This document shows positions 33,335 through 38,686 of a stretch of DNA of 38,686 bases, one piece after another (positions within the stretch are counted from its first letter, which is position 1; every line of letters starts with the position of its first letter). Under the pieces are notes generated by a model. That model did not search any database. It was not told the origin of the DNA and worked only from the letters and a program-made list of their open reading frames with translations. The stretch spans positions 34,281 through 72,966 of the forward strand of contig JAKCDM010000003.1 in the NCBI GenBank assembly GCA_021841865.1, given 5' to 3'. Position numbers and translations under genes: made by a program. The DNA comes from Pseudomonadota bacterium (lineage in GTDB: Bacteria; Pseudomonadota; Gammaproteobacteria; Burkholderiales; Burkholderiaceae_C).

Positions 33335-34546
33335 CTACGCCTCGCGCCGCGGTGCATCGGCCGGGTGGAGGAAGCGCTCCGCGAGGTGAATCCAGAACGC
33401 GGCACCCACGGCGAGGATGTCGTCGTTGAAGTCGTAGCCGGGGTTGTGAACCATGCAGGCGGGAGCGTCGGCGGCGCCGCGGCCGTTGCCGATCAGCAGG
33501 TAGCTTCCCGGCACGCGCTCGAGCATGAACGCGAAGTCCTCGCTGCCAGTCAGCGCCGGGCCTTGCGGCTCGACCCTGGCCGGCCCCAGCAGCTCGGTGG
33601 CGACGACACGCGCGAACCCGGTCTGCGCGGAGTCGTTGACCAGCACCGAGTAGCCCTCGCGCCAGTCGATGTGCGCGTCGACCTCGAAGCTTCGGGCCTG
33701 CGCATCGACCAGCTCGTGCAGGCGCCGGCGCAGCAGCTCGCGCACCGCCGGATCGAGACTGCGCACGCTGATCTCCATGACGGCCTGCTGGGCAATCACG
33801 TTGTTCGCCTGCCCGGAGTGCAGCGCGCCCACCGTGATCACCCCGGTGGCCAGCGGGTCGACGTTGCGCGAGACAATGGTCTGCAGCGCCATCACGATGC
33901 TCGACGCCGCGACCAGCGGGTCGCGCGCGTGCTGGGGCATTGCGCCATGGCCTCCGACGCCGGTGAGCGTGACGGTGGCGTAGTCGCTCGAAGCCATCGC
34001 CGGGCCGTCGCGCAGCACCAGGCGCCCGCTGGCGATTCCCGGCATGTTGTGCATGGCGAAAATGGCATCGCAGGGATGGCGCTCGAACAGACCGTCGTCG
34101 ATCATGCGCCGCGCGCCGGCGCCGCCTTCCTCGGCCGGCTGGAAGATCAATTCCAGCGTGCCATCGATGCGCGCGCGCCGCGCGATGTGGCGGGCCGCTG
34201 CAAGCAGCATCGCGGTATGCCCGTCGTGGCCGCAGGCGTGCATCACGCCGTCGTGCACGCTCGCATGGGGCTTGCCGCTGGCTTCGCGGATGGGCAGCGC
34301 GTCCATGTCGGCGCGCAGTCCCAGGCGGCGTCCGCCGCTGCCGTGGCGCAGCCGGCCCACGACGCCCGTCCCGCCAACCCCGGTCTCGACCTCGTAACCC
34401 CAGGCGCGCAGGCGCTCGGCCACGAGTTCGGCGGTGCGGAACTCGGCGAACGCGAGCTCCGGGTGGCGGTGGATATCACGGCGCAGCTGGATGAAGTCGT
34501 CCAGGTCCTGCAACTCGCGCAGCAGCTCGGGCAGGCATTCGGTCAT
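33335..34546 (-). CDS. M20 family amidohydrolase (hippurate hydrolase / AbgB-like)
   Basis: A 403-residue metallopeptidase-like amidohydrolase of the M20D group, which releases amino acids from N-acyl or N-aroyl conjugates. Metal-binding features are visible: LRADMDALPI (around 77-86), ACGHDGHTAMLL with Cys105 and His107, and FQPAEEGGAG with Glu139/Glu140. The dimerisation lid starts with VTLTGVGGHGAMPQ, and the C-terminal ligand region contains TGSEDFAFML. ATG 34546 (MTECLPELLREL) is preceded by GGGAG (34556-34560) 9 nt upstream. First gene of the operon with the MHS carrier. The exact amide is unknown; hippurate, N-acyl amino acids and indole-3-acetyl amino acids are all family substrates. 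Confidence 0.92.
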   Translation of the reverse strand: MTECLPELLRELQDLDDFIQLRRDIHRHPELAFAEFRTAELVAERLRAWGYEVETGVGGTGVVGRLRHGSGGRRLGLRADMDALPIREASGKPHASVHDGVMHACGHDGHTAMLLAAARHIARRARIDGTLELIFQPAEEGGAGARRMIDDGLFERHPCDAIFAMHNMPGIASGRLVLRDGPAMASSDYATVTLTGVGGHGAMPQHARDPLVAASSIVMALQTIVSRNVDPLATGVITVGALHSGQANNVIAQQAVMEISVRSLDPAVRELLRRRLHELVDAQARSFEVDAHIDWREGYSVLVNDSAQTGFARVVATELLGPARVEPQGPALTGSEDFAFMLERVPGSYLLIGNGRGAADAPACMVHNPGYDFNDDILAVGAAFWIHLAERFLHPADAPRREA

Positions 34547-34654
34547 CGTCGGCGGCTCCCTTCCATCAGGTACTCGCCGCAATCTAGGCTTGTGAAATTC
34601 CTGTGTCCAATGCATTATTTGCTGAAGGATCATGCATTCGACGCATCATTTTTC
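34547..34654. promoter_or_regulatory. Divergent control region with phased ATGCA repeats
   Basis: A 108-bp gap between the amidohydrolase and LysR start codons with an AT-rich right half (34590-34654). ATGCAT occurs at 34610-34615 and 34632-34637, and ATGCA again at 34655, i.e. every 22-23 bp or two helical turns. This is a plausible LysR binding array, although the last copy coincides with the chosen start codon. Confidence 0.35.
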
Positions 34655-35536
34655 ATGCAACTCACCCAGCTTCGCCACCTCGTGGGTCTCGCCGAATCCG
34701 GCTCGTTCAGCAAGGCCGCGAAGGCGCTTTTCATCACCCAGCCTGCGCTGAGCCGCAGCATTCGCGCGCTGGAAGCCGAGCTGGGCATCGCGCTGTTCGA
34801 CCGCGTGGGGCACCGCATCGAGCTCACCTCCTTCGGACGCGACGTGCTCGAGCGCTCGCGCCGGCTGCTGGACGACGCCCGCGAGATCGGCGAACTCGGC
34901 TCGCGCCTGCGCGGAGGCCCGTCCGGCCGGCTTCGAGTCGGGCTCGGCTCGGGGCCGGCGGCCTTCCTGACCGCCCCGTTGCTCGAGTCCTTCGCCGCGC
35001 GCCGCCGCGACGTGTACCTGGAACTGGCGCGCGGCATCACCGCGCTGCTGCTGCAGCGCCTGCGCGCGCGCACGCTCGACGCGCTGGTGGTCGACGTGCT
35101 GTCCGTGGCCCCGGCCGCCGACCTGCACATCGACATGCTGGTGGACATGCGCGGCGCCTTCCTGTGCCGGCACGGCCACCCGCTGGCCAGGCGCAAGCGC
35201 GTGCGCTTCGAGCAGGTCGTCGACTACCCGGTCGCCTGCACGCCGTTGAGCGACGACATCGCGCGCGCGCTGATGCAGCGCTACGGGCCGCGCGCGCATC
35301 CGGACACGCTGGTCACGCTGCGCGGCGACGACCTGCCCAGCCTGGTCGACGTGGCCTCGCGCACCGACGCGATCCTGCTTGCTGTGCGCGCGGTCGCGCC
35401 CGGGCTGGTCGAGCTTCCCATGGAACCCGCGGTGGGGGCCAGCGCGCGCTTCGGCCTCGTCACGCTGGCCGGGCGCAGCCCGGCGGCGGCGATGCCGCTG
35501 CTGCGCGACGCGCTGCGCGAACACCTGCACGACTGA
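34655..35536 (+). CDS. LysR-type regulator of the amidohydrolase/MHS operon
   Basis: A 293-residue LysR-family regulator. The N-terminal helix-turn-helix is MQLTQLRHLVGLAESGSF and KAAKALFITQPALSRSIRALE (residues 1-42), followed by the linker and an effector-binding domain (about 90-290). ATG 34655 gives the canonical LysR N-terminus; an in-frame ATG at 34610 would add 15 residues, and neither has a clear ribosome-binding site. It is divergent from the amidohydrolase/MHS carrier operon and most likely regulates it. It is followed after 25 bp by the TRIC-type channel gene on the same strand, which might be co-transcribed. Confidence 0.88.
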   Translation: MQLTQLRHLVGLAESGSFSKAAKALFITQPALSRSIRALEAELGIALFDRVGHRIELTSFGRDVLERSRRLLDDAREIGELGSRLRGGPSGRLRVGLGSGPAAFLTAPLLESFAARRRDVYLELARGITALLLQRLRARTLDALVVDVLSVAPAADLHIDMLVDMRGAFLCRHGHPLARRKRVRFEQVVDYPVACTPLSDDIARALMQRYGPRAHPDTLVTLRGDDLPSLVDVASRTDAILLAVRAVAPGLVELPMEPAVGASARFGLVTLAGRSPAAAMPLLRDALREHLHD

Positions 35537-35561
35537 TCGAGCCAGACACGGAGCCTGCGCG

Positions 35562-36167
35562 ATGTCCCATGGATGGTTTGTGCTGGTGGACCTGCTCGGC
35601 ACCTTCGCGTTCGCGCTGAGCGGCGCGTCGGCGTCGATCGAGCGGCGCCTGGACTGGTTCGGCGTGGCCGTCGTCGCCTACGTCACGGCCTGCGGCGGCG
35701 GGATCCTGCGCGACCTGGCGCTGGGCCTGCACCCGCCGCTGGGCATCTCGCAGTGGCGCTACGCCGTGGTCGCCCTCGGCGCCGCCGCGCTGTCGCTGTG
35801 GCCGCACTCGGTGGTGCAGCGCCTGCGCCATCCGGTGCTGTTGTTCGATGCCATCGGGCTGGGCTTTTTCGCGGTCACCGGAGCCCACCGCGCGATGGAC
35901 GCCAGCCACAACGTGGAGGTGGCGATCGCGCTCGGGGTCGCCACCGCGGTCGGCGGCGGGGTGCTGCGCGACGTGCTGCTCAACCGCGTGCCGGTGATCC
36001 TGCAGCGCGAGATCTACGCGCTGGCCGCGCTGCTCGGCGCGGGAATCCAGGTGTTCGGCCAGATGCATGGCTGGAACGCGGTGTTCACGTTGTGGCTCGG
36101 CGCCGGCAGCTGCGCGCTGACGCGCTTCCTGGCCATGCGCTGGCACTGGCGCCTGCCCTACGCCTGA
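35562..36167 (+). CDS. TRIC channel family (UPF0126) membrane protein
   Basis: A 201-residue inner-membrane protein with about seven helices arranged as two repeats of the UPF0126/TRIC fold. Each repeat carries the glycine-rich kink motif GGG.LRD (ACGGGILRDLALG and VGGGVLRDVLLN). Prokaryotic members form trimeric monovalent-cation channels; some have been linked to glycine uptake. The start at 35562 has GGAG (35550-35553) 8 nt upstream. It is 25 bp downstream of a LysR gene; whether it belongs to that regulon is unknown. Convergent with the bestrophin-like gene (32 bp between stops). Confidence 0.88.
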   Translation: MSHGWFVLVDLLGTFAFALSGASASIERRLDWFGVAVVAYVTACGGGILRDLALGLHPPLGISQWRYAVVALGAAALSLWPHSVVQRLRHPVLLFDAIGLGFFAVTGAHRAMDASHNVEVAIALGVATAVGGGVLRDVLLNRVPVILQREIYALAALLGAGIQVFGQMHGWNAVFTLWLGAGSCALTRFLAMRWHWRLPYA

Positions 36168-36169
36168 GC

Positions 36170-36193
36170 CGGCCGCAGCCGCTGCCGCGGCCG
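36170..36193. terminator. Short hairpin between convergent genes
   Basis: A 7-bp perfect dyad (CGGCCGC at 36170-36176, GCGGCCG at 36187-36193, 10-nt loop) fills the gap between the convergent TRIC and bestrophin genes. It could act in both directions, but it has no T-run and the sequence is GC-rich anyway. Confidence 0.25.
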
Positions 36194-36199
36194 CGAGCC

Positions 36200-37117
36200 C
36201 TACAGCAGCACGTAGTCCTCGGCGGGCGTCGGTTCCGGCAGCTGCTTCTCGCCGAGCAGCTCGCGCAGCGTGATCTCGATGCCGCGCGACATCGACGTCA
36301 GCGCCAGGTCGTTGGGCGCCGCGCCGAAGGGATCCTCGAGCTCCTCGTTGAGCGCGTCCAGTGCCAGGAAGGTGTAGGCGACGAAGGTCACCATCAGCGG
36401 CGTGAGCACCCCGGCATTGCCCAGCAGGCCGAAGGGAAGCAGGAAGCAGTAGATGGTCACGGTGCGGTGCACGATCACCGAGTACGCGAAGGGAATCGGG
36501 GTATTGGCGATGCGCTCGCAGCCGCCCTGCACATCGGTCAGATCCATCAGGCCCTGCTCCATCACCGCGGCCACCTGCGGATGCAGGCCCTGGCGGGCGC
36601 TGGCCTCGGCCACGCCGTGCCCGAGGGACTGCAGGATCAGGCTGGGGCGCGAGCGCGCTGCGCGCAGGCTGTCGAGCAGCGGCGCGTCGAGCAGGCCCTG
36701 GAGCTCGGGAATCGGGTCGGTCTGGCGCAGCTGGTGGCGCAGCGCATGCACGAAGCCGATCAGGCGGTAGACGAAGGAGCGCGCCTGGGCGGGGTCGCTG
36801 CCGCCGACCCAGGCCACGTACTGGCGGGTCAGCGAACGCGAGGCGTTGAGCATCTCGCCCCACAGCTTGCGCGCTTCCCAGTAGCGCTCGTAGCTGGCGG
36901 TGTTGCGAAAGCCCAGGAAGATGGCCAGCGCCACTCCGATGGACGTGAAGGGCACGTAGGTCAGGCCCACGCGCCAGCCCAGCACGTCGCCATGCACCAG
37001 GGTCACCAGCGTGGCGACCGCGGCGACGATCAGCAGGCGGGACGAGATCTTGGGCAGCACGGAGCCGCGCATCACGAAAAGCATGCGCAGCCAGGACAGG
37101 CGCGGGCGGACGATCAT
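36200..37117 (-). CDS. Bestrophin-like channel (RFP-TM/UPF0187 family)
   Basis: A 305-residue inner-membrane protein of the bestrophin family. Motifs are GFRNTASYERYWEARKLWG (about 69-87), NTPIPFAYSVIVHRT (about 205-219) and ALNEELEDPFGAAPNDL (about 258-274), with two hydrophobic hairpins (25-65 and 220-255). Bacterial homologues form pentameric ion channels; the known Klebsiella member conducts cations while eukaryotic ones are anion channels, so ion selectivity cannot be assigned. The ATG at 37117 gives the full family N-terminus. Divergent from maeB (146 bp apart). Confidence 0.9.
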   Translation of the reverse strand: MIVRPRLSWLRMLFVMRGSVLPKISSRLLIVAAVATLVTLVHGDVLGWRVGLTYVPFTSIGVALAIFLGFRNTASYERYWEARKLWGEMLNASRSLTRQYVAWVGGSDPAQARSFVYRLIGFVHALRHQLRQTDPIPELQGLLDAPLLDSLRAARSRPSLILQSLGHGVAEASARQGLHPQVAAVMEQGLMDLTDVQGGCERIANTPIPFAYSVIVHRTVTIYCFLLPFGLLGNAGVLTPLMVTFVAYTFLALDALNEELEDPFGAAPNDLALTSMSRGIEITLRELLGEKQLPEPTPAEDYVLL

Positions 37118-37263
37118 GGGGTGTGGGACTCGTGTCGAGGACGCGCATTATGGGTCAGGATCGGCGCGCGCCGCCAACGCATCCGGACCCGGAGGTGTAA
37201 GCTTTTCGCCCACGCTTTTCCGAAGAGATCGCCGCCGATCCCGCAACCGTTCCTCCCCGACCC
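37118..37263. promoter_or_regulatory. Divergent intergenic region, bestrophin-like gene and maeB
   Basis: A 146-bp non-coding gap that must hold both promoters. It contains a relatively AT-rich patch (37195-37230, with GTAAGCTTTTCG). I see no clear ribosome-binding site ahead of maeB and no confident -35/-10 pair. Confidence 0.3.

Positions 37264-38686
<1,423 letters not shown>

Noticed and set aside
31793-35536. Very long open frame (over 1,200 codons) on the plus strand
   Set aside because: Only its last 293 codons are a real LysR protein; the rest runs antisense to the MHS carrier and amidohydrolase and reads as low-complexity His/Arg/Ala/Gly sequence, a normal by-product of GC-rich coding DNA.

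Overview
The window is about 39 kb of very GC-rich (roughly 70 percent by eye), densely coding chromosomal DNA. Gene content (long-form IlvD, AarC-type succinate CoA-transferase, MaeB malic enzyme, class II fumarase, three LysR-type regulators each beside a transporter or enzyme operon, CaiB-type CoA-transferase) points to an aerobic, metabolically versatile betaproteobacterium, most likely of the order Burkholderiales. This is an inference; no rRNA or other taxonomic marker is present. I found no tRNA, rRNA, CRISPR array, phage genes or complete insertion sequence.

Layout. 1-6 kb: a small membrane protein, a Sel1-repeat protein, an aldo/keto reductase, ilvD and a succinate/acetate CoA-transferase. 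6-7.3 kb: a LysE-type exporter and a fatty-acid-hydroxylase-like membrane protein. 7.4-12.6 kb: a dabB-dabA operon (energy-coupled inorganic carbon uptake) with a divergent LysR regulator. 12.6-15.8 kb: an orphan two-PAS histidine kinase and, divergently, fumC. 15.8-21.5 kb: five minus-strand genes. The upper three (MFS carrier, CaiB-type CoA-transferase, HMG-CoA-lyase-type enzyme) look like an uptake-activate-cleave pathway for a branched 3-hydroxy dicarboxylic acid. The lower two are an old-yellow-enzyme oxidoreductase and a DUF488-hemerythrin fusion. A divergent LysR regulator (21.9 kb) is separated from this operon by a 276-bp palindromic MITE-like element.

22.9-28.7 kb: a YdeP/FdhF-type molybdoenzyme, a diguanylate cyclase with PAS-GGDEF-globin-GAF order, an alpha/beta hydrolase, and a Tat-exported superoxide-reductase-like protein. 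28.8-38.7 kb: a cNMP-binding/patatin phospholipase, an HPP-CBS membrane protein, an MHS-type carrier and M20 amidohydrolase operon with a divergent LysR regulator, a TRIC/UPF0126 channel, a bestrophin-like channel, and the 5' part of maeB, which runs off the window.

Functional themes: (1) C4/C2 acid metabolism (CoA-transferase, FumC, MaeB); (2) CO2/bicarbonate supply (DabAB); (3) acquisition and catabolism of acids or amides by three LysR-controlled modules; (4) O2, redox and oxidative-stress sensing or defence (globin-GGDEF, hemerythrin fusion, superoxide reductase, old yellow enzyme, YdeP). The parts that most deserve a second look are the MITE-like element, the DUF488-hemerythrin fusion, the PAS-GGDEF-globin-GAF protein, the superoxide reductase lacking the usual Glu-Lys pair, and the HMG/citramalate-like catabolic cluster.
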